The notes beneath the pieces are model-generated. The model did no database searches, was not told the DNA's origin, and saw nothing but the letters and a program-made list of their open reading frames with translations. From NCBI GenBank assembly GCA_026224825.1, contig JAMFRO010000105.1:1-64000 (forward strand): DNA of 64,000 bases, given 5' to 3'. Made by a program: the position numbers and the translations under genes. This document shows positions 16,190 through 24,372 of this stretch, in pieces. The first letter of the stretch is position 1. Each line of letters opens with the position of its first letter. The stretch is from a bacterium. Lineage in GTDB: Bacteria; Pseudomonadota; Alphaproteobacteria; Acetobacterales; Acetobacteraceae.

Positions 16190-17830
16190 TTAGACGGCGC
16201 CGTTGGCGAGGAGGGTGGTGCGGACGGCGTCTTCGGGGACGTCGCTGCAGGTGAAGGCGCGGCCGATGCCTTTGGTGAGGACGAAGGTTAGTTTGCCGGC
16301 GCGCATTTTTTTGTCTTGCTTCATGTGGGCCAGCAGTTTTTCGGCTGGCAGGTCGGCGATGCGTGGGGGGAGGCCGGTTTGGGCGATGTGCGCGGCGACG
16401 CGGCTGATGTCCTCCTGCGGGCATAGGCCGAGCTGCGCTGAGAGGTGGGTGGCCAGGACCAGGCCGGTGGCGACGGCTTCGCCGTGCAGCAGGGCGCTGC
16501 CATAGCCTGTTTCGGCTTCCAGGGCATGAGCAAAAGTGTGGCCGAGGTTGAGCAGGGCGCGGCCGTCGCTGGGTTTGGTTTCGCGCTCGTCTCCGGCGAC
16601 GATCGTGGCTTTGAAGCGTACGGTGCGGGCGACGGCTTCTGCCAGGAGGGCGTCGTCGCCATTGAGCATGGCGGTGGCGTGGGTCTCGCACCATTCGTAG
16701 AAGGGGGCGTCGCCAATGAGGGCGGATTTGACGATTTCGGCGTAGCCGTTGCGCTTTTGGCGGGGGGGGAGGGTATTCAGGGTAGCTGTGTCGGCGAGGA
16801 CCAGCAGGGGCTGGTGGAAGGCGCCGATGAGGTTTTTGCCGCGGGTGGCGTTGACGCCGGTTTTGCCGCCGACGCTGGAATCGACCTGGGACAGCAGGGT
16901 GGTGGGGATTTGAATGAAGGGCAGGCCGCGTAATGTGGCGGCGGCGGTGAAGCCGGCCAGATCGCCGATGACGCCGCCGCCGAGGGCGATGATGGTGGTG
17001 TGCCGGTCTACCCTCTGCTCCAGCAGGGATTCGACCAGGTGTTGCCAGGTTTGCAGGGTTTTGGAGGTCTCGCCGGGGGGTACGGTGAGCACGGTATGGG
17101 CGATGCCGGTTTCGGTCAGGCTATGTTGAAGTGTGGGCAGATGCAGCCCGGCCACGGTTTCATCCGTGATGATGACGCAGCGTGGTTGCGGCAGGACGGG
17201 GGCGAGCAATGCGCCGGCGCGGTGCAGCAGGTTGGCGGCGATGAGCACCTCGTAGCTGTTCTGCGAGAGCTCTACCGGTACCCGGTGTGGGGGCTGATAG
17301 CCGGAAATTGCGTTGATGACGTTGGTGGTGGTCACGTGTGGGGGATCCTCTGAGCCGTCGACGATGATGTCGGCCTGGGCATAGATGGGGCTGCGCTCGG
17401 CGGAAAGCCGGGCCAGGGTTTCGGCCTGATTGCCGGAATTGAGCAAGGGGCGGTGGGTGCGGCCTTGCACGCGTTGGAGCAGGACCGGTAGCGGGCAGCG
17501 CAGCCAGATGGAGGTGGCGCGTTCGCGGATGGTGTGGCGTGTTTCGGGGTCCATGAAGGCGCCGCCGCCGGGGGCGAGGACGATGCGGCCATTGGCGAGC
17601 AGGCGCTGGATGACGCGTTTTTCGCCGGCGCGGAAATAGGCCTCGCCATGGGTACGGAAAATCTCGGCGATGGTCATGCCGGCGGCGCGTTCTATTTCCT
17701 GATCGGCATCGAAGAACGGCAGGCCCAGTTGGGTGGCCAGCCGTTTGCCGATGGCCGTTTTTCCGGCGCCCATGAGCCCGACCAGCACGATGCTGCGTTC
17801 ATTGGGGTTAAGAACTTCGCTTACGCTCAT
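16190..17830 (-). CDS. aroKB: Bifunctional shikimate kinase / 3-dehydroquinate synthase
   Basis: 546 residues, a fusion of two shikimate-pathway enzymes. Residues 1 to about 170 are the kinase: P-loop GLMGAGKT at 18-25, the FFDAD segment and the APGGGAFMD motif. From about residue 180 the protein is dehydroquinate synthase, with the NAD-site GGGVIGDLAGF, the PTTLLSQVDSSVGGKTGVN loop and the metal ligands in NLGHTFAHALE and HGEAVATG. The two activities are steps 2 and 5 of chorismate synthesis. There is no Shine-Dalgarno before ATG 17830; the bases are C-rich, and copies of the start region lie upstream. Divergent from xerD. Confidence 0.95.
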   Translation of the reverse strand: MSVSEVLNPNERSIVLVGLMGAGKTAIGKRLATQLGLPFFDADQEIERAAGMTIAEIFRTHGEAYFRAGEKRVIQRLLANGRIVLAPGGGAFMDPETRHTIRERATSIWLRCPLPVLLQRVQGRTHRPLLNSGNQAETLARLSAERSPIYAQADIIVDGSEDPPHVTTTNVINAISGYQPPHRVPVELSQNSYEVLIAANLLHRAGALLAPVLPQPRCVIITDETVAGLHLPTLQHSLTETGIAHTVLTVPPGETSKTLQTWQHLVESLLEQRVDRHTTIIALGGGVIGDLAGFTAAATLRGLPFIQIPTTLLSQVDSSVGGKTGVNATRGKNLIGAFHQPLLVLADTATLNTLPPRQKRNGYAEIVKSALIGDAPFYEWCETHATAMLNGDDALLAEAVARTVRFKATIVAGDERETKPSDGRALLNLGHTFAHALEAETGYGSALLHGEAVATGLVLATHLSAQLGLCPQEDISRVAAHIAQTGLPPRIADLPAEKLLAHMKQDKKMRAGKLTFVLTKGIGRAFTCSDVPEDAVRTTLLANGAV

Positions 17831-17859
17831 GGGAGGTTTAGAACTTCGCTTGCGCTCAT
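17827..17859 (-). CDS. Possible 10-residue upstream reading frame 2 of aroKB
   Basis: ATG at 17859 opens a ten-codon frame (MSASEVLNLP) ending in a TGA that overlaps the aroKB ATG as ATGA. If translated, ribosomes would finish directly on the aroKB start, a layout suited to translational coupling. Like the first frame, it has no clear ribosome site. Confidence 0.25.
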   Translation of the reverse strand: MSASEVLNLP

Positions 17860-17888
17860 AGGGGGTTAAGAACTTCGCTTGCGCTCAT
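17856..17888 (-). CDS. Possible 10-residue upstream reading frame 1 of aroKB
   Basis: ATG at 17888 opens a ten-codon frame (MSASEVLNPL) whose TGA overlaps the next ATG as ATGA. It arises from the tandem duplication of the aroKB start. No Shine-Dalgarno precedes it, so expression is uncertain. Confidence 0.25.
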   Translation of the reverse strand: MSASEVLNPL

Positions 17889-17949
17889 AGGGGGGGTAAG
17901 AATTTCGCTGTTGATAGGCATCGTCCGAACCGCATATCACATTGGGTGT

Positions 17950-18840
17950 ATGACGATAGATGGCCAGGCGGAAGCATTTTTGGAGATGCTGGTGGCGGAG
18001 CGGGGGGCAGCGGGGAATACCGTGGCCGCCTACCGGGCTGATTTGGAGGATTTCGAGGCGTTTCTGGGGAAGCGCACCACGCTGCAGAAAGCGGAGAGCG
18101 CCTCGGTATCGGCTTATATGGCCAGCCTTAAGGATGTGGGGATGTCGGCCCGGACGCAGGCCAGGCGATTGTCGGCTTTGCGGCAGTTTTATCTTTTTCT
18201 GCTGCGGGAGGGGCGGCGGGCGGATAATCCGGCGGCGGAGCAGGTGATGCCGAAGCTGGCGAAAGCTTTGCCGAAGTATTTGAGTGAGTCGGAGATTGGG
18301 GCTCTTATGCAGGCGGCCAGGGAGATGGCGGGGGTGCCGGGGCTTAAAGTGGTGGCGGGGCTGGAGATTCTCTATTCCACCGGTTTGCGGGTTTCCGAAC
18401 TGCTAGCGCTGCCGGCGCAGGCTTTATCGACCGATGCGAGCGTGCTGATGGTGAAGGGTAAGGGCGGGAAAGAGCGGATGATCCCGTTATCCGACACGGC
18501 GAAGGCGGCGGCGCGGCAATTGCGGGAGGCGGTGGCGAAGGTTAAGCGTCCCGTGCGTTATCTGTTTCCTGGCCGTGATGTGCGTCAGGCCATGACGCGG
18601 CAGGGGTTTGCCTTGTTGCTGAAACAGGTGGCGATGCAGGCGGGTGTTGATCCGGCCCGGCTCTCGCCGCATGTGCTGCGGCATTCATTTGCATCGCATA
18701 TGCTGGCGCATGGGGCGGATCTGCGGAGCCTGCAGACCCTGCTGGGGCATGCCGACATCACCACGACTGAGATTTATACGCATGTCCTGGCGGAGCGGCT
18801 GGAGAAACTGGTGCGGGGGCATCACCCGCTTGCAAAGTGA
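17950..18840 (+). CDS. xerD: Tyrosine recombinase XerD
   Basis: 296 residues. The N-terminal SAM-like core-binding domain runs to about residue 105; the catalytic domain has Arg147 (GLRVSE), Lys171 (KGKGGKER), His241 and Arg244 (SPHVLRHS), His267 (LLGHADI) and the nucleophile Tyr276. XerCD resolves chromosome dimers at dif. Adjacency to the aroK/aroB gene is common in alphaproteobacteria and supports a housekeeping recombinase, not a phage integrase. ATG 17950 gives the usual N-terminus; an upstream TTG is possible. The last 83 nt overlap the convergent glycosyltransferase gene. Confidence 0.92.
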   Translation: MTIDGQAEAFLEMLVAERGAAGNTVAAYRADLEDFEAFLGKRTTLQKAESASVSAYMASLKDVGMSARTQARRLSALRQFYLFLLREGRRADNPAAEQVMPKLAKALPKYLSESEIGALMQAAREMAGVPGLKVVAGLEILYSTGLRVSELLALPAQALSTDASVLMVKGKGGKERMIPLSDTAKAAARQLREAVAKVKRPVRYLFPGRDVRQAMTRQGFALLLKQVAMQAGVDPARLSPHVLRHSFASHMLAHGADLRSLQTLLGHADITTTEIYTHVLAERLEKLVRGHHPLAK

Positions 18841-19837
18841 GTTGGGGCGAGATGCGGCCGAATAGCTCCAGCCGGAGGCGCTCAAACCATGAGCCGCGCT
18901 GGTATGTCTCGTTGCGCCGGATGTAGAGTCGCATGGTTTTGGACATGCGGCGGCGCGCGGGCGGATCGGTGTTGTAGGCGGCTTGTACGCCTGACCAGGC
19001 CGCGCCCAGGCAGCCGGAGCGTGTGGCTTTCAGCAGATACGCCAGTATGCGCGGGGTGAGTGCTGACCACGATGCGCCCCATTTGCGGCCGATGATGAGC
19101 CGGTTGCGTACGAAATAGTACATGCGCTGGCTGCTCCAGGCCACACGCGCCTCGGGCGATATTTTATGGATGACGCTTAAAGAGCCGGCATAGGTGATGC
19201 GCCAGTTCAGGGCGATGGCTTTCAGGCAGAAATCATATTCTTCCCAGGTGAAGAAGAGGCTGGGATCATACCCGCCGGCGGCAGTCCAGGCGGAACGCCT
19301 TATGGCGTGGCCGGCACCGACGAATGTTGTTGTATCAAAACTTTCCTTGAAGCGTGGCAGCATCGCTTTGGGGTAGCCCCAACTGGTGAGGTCCGGCTGT
19401 TTGCCGTCGGCGGCCAGAATGTTGAAGCCGATGGCCGCGACATCGGGTGAGAGGCGGAACAGGCGCACGGCCTTGGCGACGATCCATGGGGTTGCGAAGA
19501 CGGCGTCGTTATCGAGGGCGATGATGAATTGCGCATGGCCGAGTGCTGCGGCAGCGGCCCGGCCTCCGGGGACGCCGAGATTGCTGCCTGCTTCGTACAA
19601 GGCGAAATTGGAACGCTGTGCGAATTGCCTGCGTAGTTGCCGCAACATTTCAGGGGCGGACCCTTGGTCCAGCACGGTGATGTGAAAAATACCGCCGCGC
19701 TGGGCGAGGGCGGAGTTTATTGCCTCGATCGTATCGTCCTGCCGGTTGAGCGAGAGGATGATGATGTCGGCATCATAGGCGTCGAGTGGCGGAAGGGCGC
19801 CGGCGGTCCGGCGTAGTGTTGCCTCCTTACCAGGCAT
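18758..19837 (-). CDS. Family 2 glycosyltransferase
   Basis: 359 residues. The GT-A core shows DIIILSLNRQDDTIEAINS at the start, a GSNLGVPGGRAAA segment, the DXD-like metal site ALDNDAVF and a GGYDPSLFFTWEEYDFCLK acceptor-side motif, as in rhamnosyltransferase-like enzymes. It would add a sugar to a growing lipid-linked glycan at the inner membrane. It starts 11 nt inside the sugar-phosphate transferase gene, so the two are coupled. The last 27 codons run antisense through the end of xerD. Confidence 0.88.
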   Translation of the reverse strand: MPGKEATLRRTAGALPPLDAYDADIIILSLNRQDDTIEAINSALAQRGGIFHITVLDQGSAPEMLRQLRRQFAQRSNFALYEAGSNLGVPGGRAAAAALGHAQFIIALDNDAVFATPWIVAKAVRLFRLSPDVAAIGFNILAADGKQPDLTSWGYPKAMLPRFKESFDTTTFVGAGHAIRRSAWTAAGGYDPSLFFTWEEYDFCLKAIALNWRITYAGSLSVIHKISPEARVAWSSQRMYYFVRNRLIIGRKWGASWSALTPRILAYLLKATRSGCLGAAWSGVQAAYNTDPPARRRMSKTMRLYIRRNETYQRGSWFERLRLELFGRISPQLTLQAGDAPAPVSPAAPPGHAYKSQSW

Positions 19838-21287
19838 TGGTTTGCAGCAGAATGGCTGGGATGGTTTGTATGAGAATGGAAAGATCGAGCCAGACTGACC
19901 AGGATTGGATATATTCCAGATCGCTGGCGAGCCGCTGCTCCAGGTTTTTCAGCATGGGCGTTGCCCCGCGCAGGCCGCGAATTTGTGCGAGGCCGGTTAT
20001 GCCGGGTTTTACGCGGTGCCGGATTTGATAGAGCTGGAGCGCATTCTCGAAGCTCATGCCTTCAACTTTTGTCTCCGGGGCGTGCGGACGCGGGCCGACC
20101 AGGGACATGTCGCCGCGCAGGACATTGAGGAGCTGGGGCAGTTCATCGAGAGAGCTGCGCCGGAGCAGGTGGCCAATGCCGGTGATGTGCGGGTCTCCGC
20201 GTGCGGCCTGGGAGAATGACCTGTCAGGGTCATGAAGCATGGAGCGGAATTTCAGCACTTCGAACTGATGGCCATGCGCGCCGGTGCGTAGCTGGCGGAA
20301 GAATACGGGGCCGGGGCTGCTGATGCGGATCAGCAGCGCGCAGAGCAGCATCGGCAATGCCGCGAGGGCCAAAAGCAGGCTGGCGGCGGTGATGTCGAAA
20401 ACGCGTTTAAAAAAATTATGCGAGTTCAGGAACTCATCCGTGACGATGGGAATGAGCCGGCATCCGCCGGATTTTTCCCGCAGCACGTCCGGGAGGCTGG
20501 AGGCGACATCGAAGGCCAGCCAGATACGTGCGGGGTAGGATAGAATTTCTTCCCATAAGGCCTGGTTCAGATCGGCTTTTCCGCCATCGAGAGCGGGGTG
20601 ATAGATGAAGATGACATCTCTGATCCGGCTGTTACGTAATTTGGCGCGCAGCGCTGCGAGGTCTGGCAGCACTGGCCATTCATGCTGGAGGGCCGCCTCC
20701 GGCGGATGGGCAAGGTAGAGAACGCCTTCGATCTGGTCCGGCAGGTTTTTGCTGGTGAGGGCTTTGCGCAGATCCTGCGGCGGGGAATCGTAGCACACGA
20801 CGAGTGGGCCTGGATCGGCGTGATGGTGGGCAGAGTCAGCGCGGCTGGGCCTGAGCTGGGTGCGCGCGCCGATGAGCAGGAGAGGGGTGGCCAGCAGGTC
20901 GAGTGCGACCCAGTGGCGGGTGAGTATGTTTTGGTGCCCGAGGATGACGGCCAGGGTTAGCATGCCGAGGCTTGTGGCCAGAAAGCAGTTGGCCGTTAGC
21001 CCGTATTGGGCGCGGCGCGGCACCTCGCCTCTGGTGCTGTAACCGCCATGCGATGCGGTAAGAAGGATGCTGCATAAAGACAGGAGCGACCAGAAGCAGA
21101 TATTTTTTGTTAAGCTTTCTGTGCTTTGACAGAGCAGGCTCCCAATAAGCGGGAGAGAAAAAATGGCCAGAAAATCAACCATGCAATGGATGCTCGCATG
21201 GGGGAGTAAAAAGCGTTTTCCGCTGCCGGCAGGTGGCACAGAGAACCAGCCACGAGCCGCGCTGGAAGGCGCGTGGAACTCGACCAT
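19827..21287 (-). CDS. Undecaprenyl-phosphate sugar-1-phosphate transferase (polyprenyl glycosylphosphotransferase)
   Basis: About 486 residues. Several N-terminal membrane helices precede a CoA-binding-like central domain and a C-terminal bacterial sugar transferase domain. That domain has KRVFDITAASLLLALAALP, the SSPGPVFFRQLR segment, LKFRSM, SSLDELPQLLNVLRGDMSLV followed by GPRP, and the KPGITGLAQIRG end. Such enzymes load the first sugar phosphate on the lipid carrier to start exopolysaccharide or O-antigen synthesis. The start is uncertain: ATG 21287 is preferred over TTG 21299 or GTG 21296. No strong ribosome site is seen. Confidence 0.9.
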   Translation of the reverse strand: MVEFHAPSSAARGWFSVPPAGSGKRFLLPHASIHCMVDFLAIFSLPLIGSLLCQSTESLTKNICFWSLLSLCSILLTASHGGYSTRGEVPRRAQYGLTANCFLATSLGMLTLAVILGHQNILTRHWVALDLLATPLLLIGARTQLRPSRADSAHHHADPGPLVVCYDSPPQDLRKALTSKNLPDQIEGVLYLAHPPEAALQHEWPVLPDLAALRAKLRNSRIRDVIFIYHPALDGGKADLNQALWEEILSYPARIWLAFDVASSLPDVLREKSGGCRLIPIVTDEFLNSHNFFKRVFDITAASLLLALAALPMLLCALLIRISSPGPVFFRQLRTGAHGHQFEVLKFRSMLHDPDRSFSQAARGDPHITGIGHLLRRSSLDELPQLLNVLRGDMSLVGPRPHAPETKVEGMSFENALQLYQIRHRVKPGITGLAQIRGLRGATPMLKNLEQRLASDLEYIQSWSVWLDLSILIQTIPAILLQTNAW

Positions 21288-21289
21288 TG

Positions 21290-21340
21290 AATACACCAAT
21301 AAGTTGAATTAACTATAATTAAGTCACTTATGGTTGTATT
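21290..21340 (-). promoter_or_regulatory. AT-rich imperfect inverted repeat between gtrA and the sugar transferase gene
   Basis: Arms of about 17 bp (AATACACCAATAAGTTGA at 21290-21307 and its imperfect complement at 21324-21340) flank an AT-only centre. The stretch is far richer in A and T than its surroundings. On the - strand it contains TATAGT. It could be an internal promoter or a regulator site for the two polysaccharide genes downstream. Confidence 0.4.
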
Positions 21341-21809
21341 AACTAAAGACAAAGCGCTTGGAAAGAAAATAATTGAAGCAAAGCCCTGAAATCGAACCAG
21401 CCGCGATTGCAAGCACTGGTTGAGTGTAAAAAATATCGGTTTTTGCGGTGGCGATGAAGTATTTGGAGACTAAAGTGAAGTAAACGCCACGGTTGAAGAC
21501 GAAACCGATGGCATTGGCCGTCATGAACTTGGCCCATTGCACATGCGGGGCCGCGTGTTGGTGGTGGCGGTAGGTCCATAGGCGGTTGACCGCCCAGTTG
21601 GCGGTTGCCGCGACCAGAAAGCCACAGGTGCCCGCGACATACAGGTTGGTGTGGGAGCGCAGCGCGTAGACCGTGCCGGTATCCCAGCAGAAGCCGAGCG
21701 TACCGACGATGCCGAAGCGGATGAAGTTCTCGCTGAGCCCTACACGCGAAAGTAGTGCAACCCCCTTGTCGAGCAGGGTCAGCAGATCGCGCGATGTGGA
21801 ACTGGCCAT
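21339..21809 (-). CDS. GtrA family membrane protein
   Basis: 156 residues with four predicted membrane helices. The opening FIRFGIVGTLGFCWDTGTVYAL, the AATANWAVNRLWTYR motif and the final CFNYFLSKRFVFS match the GtrA family. This family is thought to flip polyprenyl-phosphate sugars, or to act with glycosyltransferases that modify surface glycans. It lies 16 nt after purA and before the sugar transferase, so it probably shares the purA transcript. Confidence 0.88.
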   Translation of the reverse strand: MASSTSRDLLTLLDKGVALLSRVGLSENFIRFGIVGTLGFCWDTGTVYALRSHTNLYVAGTCGFLVAATANWAVNRLWTYRHHQHAAPHVQWAKFMTANAIGFVFNRGVYFTLVSKYFIATAKTDIFYTQPVLAIAAGSISGLCFNYFLSKRFVFS

Positions 21810-21825
21810 TTAGCTTTGCGTTCCG

Positions 21826-23115
21826 TTAGCTGGCGAACGGGTCCTGAACCAGGATCGTGTCATCCCGCTCAGGGCTGGTCGACAGCAGGGTGACGGGGGC
21901 TTCGACGAGTTCCTCGATGCGTTTGACGTATTTGATGGCGGCGGCGGGCAGTTGGGCCCAGCTTCGGGCGCCGCGGGTGGAGTCGCTCCAGCCTTCCAGC
22001 GTCTCGTAGATGGGGGTGGCGGCGGCCTGGGCTGCCATGCCGGCGGGGAGATGGCGGTAGGTTTGGCCATTGATGTCGTAGCCGGTGCAGATTTTCAGCT
22101 CGGCGAAGCCGTCCAGAACGTCGAGCTTGGTGAGGGCGAGGCCGTTGATGCCGCCGACCTTGACGGCCTGACGGACCATGGCGGCGTCGAACCAGCCGCA
22201 GCGGCGTTTGCGGCCGGTGACGGTACCGAATTCATGGCCGCGCTCACCGAGGAGCTGGCCGGTTTTGTCGTGCAGCTCCGTGGGGAAGGGGCCGGAGCCG
22301 ACCCGGGTGCAATAGGCTTTGGCGATGCCGAGCACGCGGCCCACGGCATCCGGCCCCACGCCGCTGCCGCTGGCGGCGGTGCCGGCCACGGTGTTGGAGG
22401 AGGTGACGAACGGGTAGGTGCCGTGGTCGACATCGAGCATCACGGCCTGCGCGCCTTCGAACAGGATTTTGCTCCCGGCCTGCCGTGCGGCGGCGAGGCG
22501 CTCCCAGACGGGCTCGGCATAGGGCAGCAGTTTGGGGGCGAGTTGCAGCAGGCTTTCGAGGAGGGCGGCTTTCTCGAAGATGGGCGCGCCCAGACCTGCC
22601 AGCAGCGTGTTGTGGTGCAGCAGCAGCTCGTCGAGCTTGGCGGAGAGGGTTTCCGGCTCGGCTAAGTCGCAGACGCGGATGGCGCGGCGGGCCACTTTAT
22701 CTTCGTAAGCCGGGCCGATGCCACGCCCGGTTGTGCCGATCTTGCGGTCGCCACGGGCGGCTTCGCGGGCGCTGTCCAGGGCTGCGTGCAGGGGGAGGAT
22801 GAGTGGGGCGTTATCGGCGATTCGCAGGGTTTCCGGTGAGACCGGCAGGCCTTGGGCGATCACGCGCTCGATTTCGGCAAGTAGCGCGATGGGGTCGATG
22901 ACCACACCATTGCCGATGATGCCGAGCTTGCCGCGCACCAGGCCGGAGGGCAGGAGCGAGAGTTTGTAGGTCTGATTGCCGACGACCAGAGTGTGGCCGG
23001 CATTGTGCCCGCCCTGGAAGCGCACCACGATATCAGCGCGGCTGGCCAGCCAGTCCACAACCTTGCCTTTGCCCTCGTCACCCCATTGTGCGCCGATGAT
23101 CGTTACATTCGTCAT
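21826..23115 (-). CDS. purA: Adenylosuccinate synthetase
   Basis: 429 residues. It catalyses GTP-dependent conversion of IMP and aspartate to adenylosuccinate, the first committed step to AMP. The N-terminal [18 protein letters not shown] with catalytic Asp and Lys, the [10 protein letters not shown] motif with catalytic His, the [13 protein letters not shown] segment and [20 protein letters not shown] are all intact. It starts 9 nt after hisZ behind AAGGA. hisZ-purA linkage is common in proteobacteria. Confidence 0.98.
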   Translation of the reverse strand: MTNVTIIGAQWGDEGKGKVVDWLASRADIVVRFQGGHNAGHTLVVGNQTYKLSLLPSGLVRGKLGIIGNGVVIDPIALLAEIERVIAQGLPVSPETLRIADNAPLILPLHAALDSAREAARGDRKIGTTGRGIGPAYEDKVARRAIRVCDLAEPETLSAKLDELLLHHNTLLAGLGAPIFEKAALLESLLQLAPKLLPYAEPVWERLAAARQAGSKILFEGAQAVMLDVDHGTYPFVTSSNTVAGTAASGSGVGPDAVGRVLGIAKAYCTRVGSGPFPTELHDKTGQLLGERGHEFGTVTGRKRRCGWFDAAMVRQAVKVGGINGLALTKLDVLDGFAELKICTGYDINGQTYRHLPAGMAAQAAATPIYETLEGWSDSTRGARSWAQLPAAAIKYVKRIEELVEAPVTLLSTSPERDDTILVQDPFAS

Positions 23116-23124
23116 AGAAAATCC

Positions 23125-24258
23125 TTAACCAAGCGGGGTGATTGTGCCGTCGAGATGGATATGGCTGCAGCCCAGATGTTGGGCTTCGGTTTTGGCGTCA
23201 GCCAGCGGTGCGAGACCGGCGATTGTGGCGAAGCCTTGCGCACGGTACGCGGCGGCGGCGGCGGCCGGTGTGCCATGCGGCAGATAGAGGCGCTGGCGCA
23301 GTGCCGGGGGCGGGGCCAGCCGGGTGATGGTGTCCGGGTAGAGGGTGATACCGGTTGCTGGTTCGCCGTCGCCGCAGATGTAACGCCCGCCGCGGCCGAG
23401 CTCTGCTTGGCGGCCGGGCGCAAAAACGGTCATGCACACGCCGGTGTGGTATTGGTAGCCGCGGAATTCCACGGGATCGACGGTGAGGGGCAGATCCGGT
23501 CTGGCGCGGCGGATGGCGGCGACGGTGTCGGCCAGCCGCAGGACCTGGGTTTTGGCTTCGCCGGAGAGAGGGATGGCGAGTAAGGCCGGGACGCCGCGTT
23601 CGGCGGGGCCGCTGGCGTTCAGCAATTGCAGCAGGAGGGGCGCCTCACCCAATTCGGCGACGGCGGCGGCGTCCTTGCGGTCCAGCGCATGGGCCAGCAG
23701 GGTTTTGCGCTCGGCCGGGATGCCGCTGAGCAGTTCTGGGACGAGCCGGGGGATGGTGAGATCGACGCTGAGGCTTGTAAGCCCGATGGCGGCGAGGGCC
23801 TCCACGGCGGTGAGGATGATCTCGGCATCGGCTTGTGCGGTGTCGTTGCCGATGAGCTCGATGCCGGCCTGGGCGATTTGACGTTCCGGCTGGAGGTGGG
23901 AGCCACGAATCCGCAGGCATTGGCCGGCATAGGTGAGGCGCAGGGGCCGGGGGCTGTCGGCCAGGCGGGTGGTGGCCAGACGGGCAATTTGCGGGGTGGT
24001 GTCCGCGCGCAGGGCCATCATGCGCTGGCTTTCCGGGTCCATGAGGCGGAAGGCCTGGTCGGTTGTGGCGGCGCCTGAGCCGGAAAACAGGCTGTCCTCG
24101 AACTCCAGCAGCGGCGGGTCCACACGCTCATAGCCGTGGGCCGCGAAGCAATCCATGATTGCCGCGACGGAACGGGCTTCGAGCTCCGCCTCCGGCGGGA
24201 GTACGTCTCGCAGGCCAGAAGGGAGCAAAGCGGGGTGTAGTTGTGGTGTCTCGTTCAT
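23125..24258 (-). CDS. hisZ: ATP phosphoribosyltransferase regulatory subunit
   Basis: 377 residues, a class II aminoacyl-tRNA-synthetase-like fold. LPSGLRDVLPPEA near the start, MMALRADTTPQIARLA near residue 80 and RLTYAGQCLR identify HisZ. HisZ pairs with short-form HisG to make the first histidine enzyme responsive to feedback. It lacks the histidine-binding motifs and tRNA-binding domain of true HisRS, so it is not a synthetase. First gene of the hisZ-purA-gtrA run, divergent from the MBOAT gene. Confidence 0.93.
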   Translation of the reverse strand: MNETPQLHPALLPSGLRDVLPPEAELEARSVAAIMDCFAAHGYERVDPPLLEFEDSLFSGSGAATTDQAFRLMDPESQRMMALRADTTPQIARLATTRLADSPRPLRLTYAGQCLRIRGSHLQPERQIAQAGIELIGNDTAQADAEIILTAVEALAAIGLTSLSVDLTIPRLVPELLSGIPAERKTLLAHALDRKDAAAVAELGEAPLLLQLLNASGPAERGVPALLAIPLSGEAKTQVLRLADTVAAIRRARPDLPLTVDPVEFRGYQYHTGVCMTVFAPGRQAELGRGGRYICGDGEPATGITLYPDTITRLAPPPALRQRLYLPHGTPAAAAAAYRAQGFATIAGLAPLADAKTEAQHLGCSHIHLDGTITPLG

Positions 24259-24372
24259 GGGAACCGTTAGGGTGGCGCGGCGCTATAGCATTGCTGAGCT
24301 TCAGGTCCAATTGCCCCGGCGCGGTTGTTAAGATATCCCCGATGCAACACAACCTAGACGGGTCCACACTGA

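Larger units (their letters stand above)
15925..16193. repeat. Nested palindrome spanning stop codon to stop codon (transglycosylase / aroKB)
   Basis: Outer arms at 15925-15973 and 16145-16193 are a perfect 49-bp inverted repeat. The arms contain the TAA stop of the transglycosylase on the left and the TAA stop of aroKB on the right. Beyond them pairing continues imperfectly. The left side holds the GC hairpins also found after rplQ. A perfect 23-bp hairpin occupies the centre. The whole 261-nt gap between these convergent genes is structured. Probable bidirectional terminator of the same family as 8263-8470. Confidence 0.87.
17802..17910 (-). repeat. 29-nt tandem repeats covering the aroKB start
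   Basis: Read on the - strand, a 29-nt unit beginning ATGAGCGCAAGCGAAGTTCT occurs at 17888-17860, 17859-17831 and 17830-17802. The last copy contains the true aroKB start codon. A decayed partial copy lies further upstream at 17909-17889. Because 29 is not a multiple of three, each copy shifts frame. The repeats fill most of the gap to xerD. Confidence 0.9.

Noticed and set aside
17802-17910. CRISPR array
   Set aside because: The 29-nt units are adjacent without spacers, include the aroKB start codon and have no cas genes nearby.
17950-18840. Phage or island integrase
   Set aside because: Domain layout, length and the aroK/aroB neighbour fit chromosomal XerD; no attachment repeats or phage genes are visible.
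23125-24258. Histidyl-tRNA synthetase
   Set aside because: The length of 377 residues, lack of the HisRS-specific motifs and anticodon domain, and linkage to purA identify HisZ instead.
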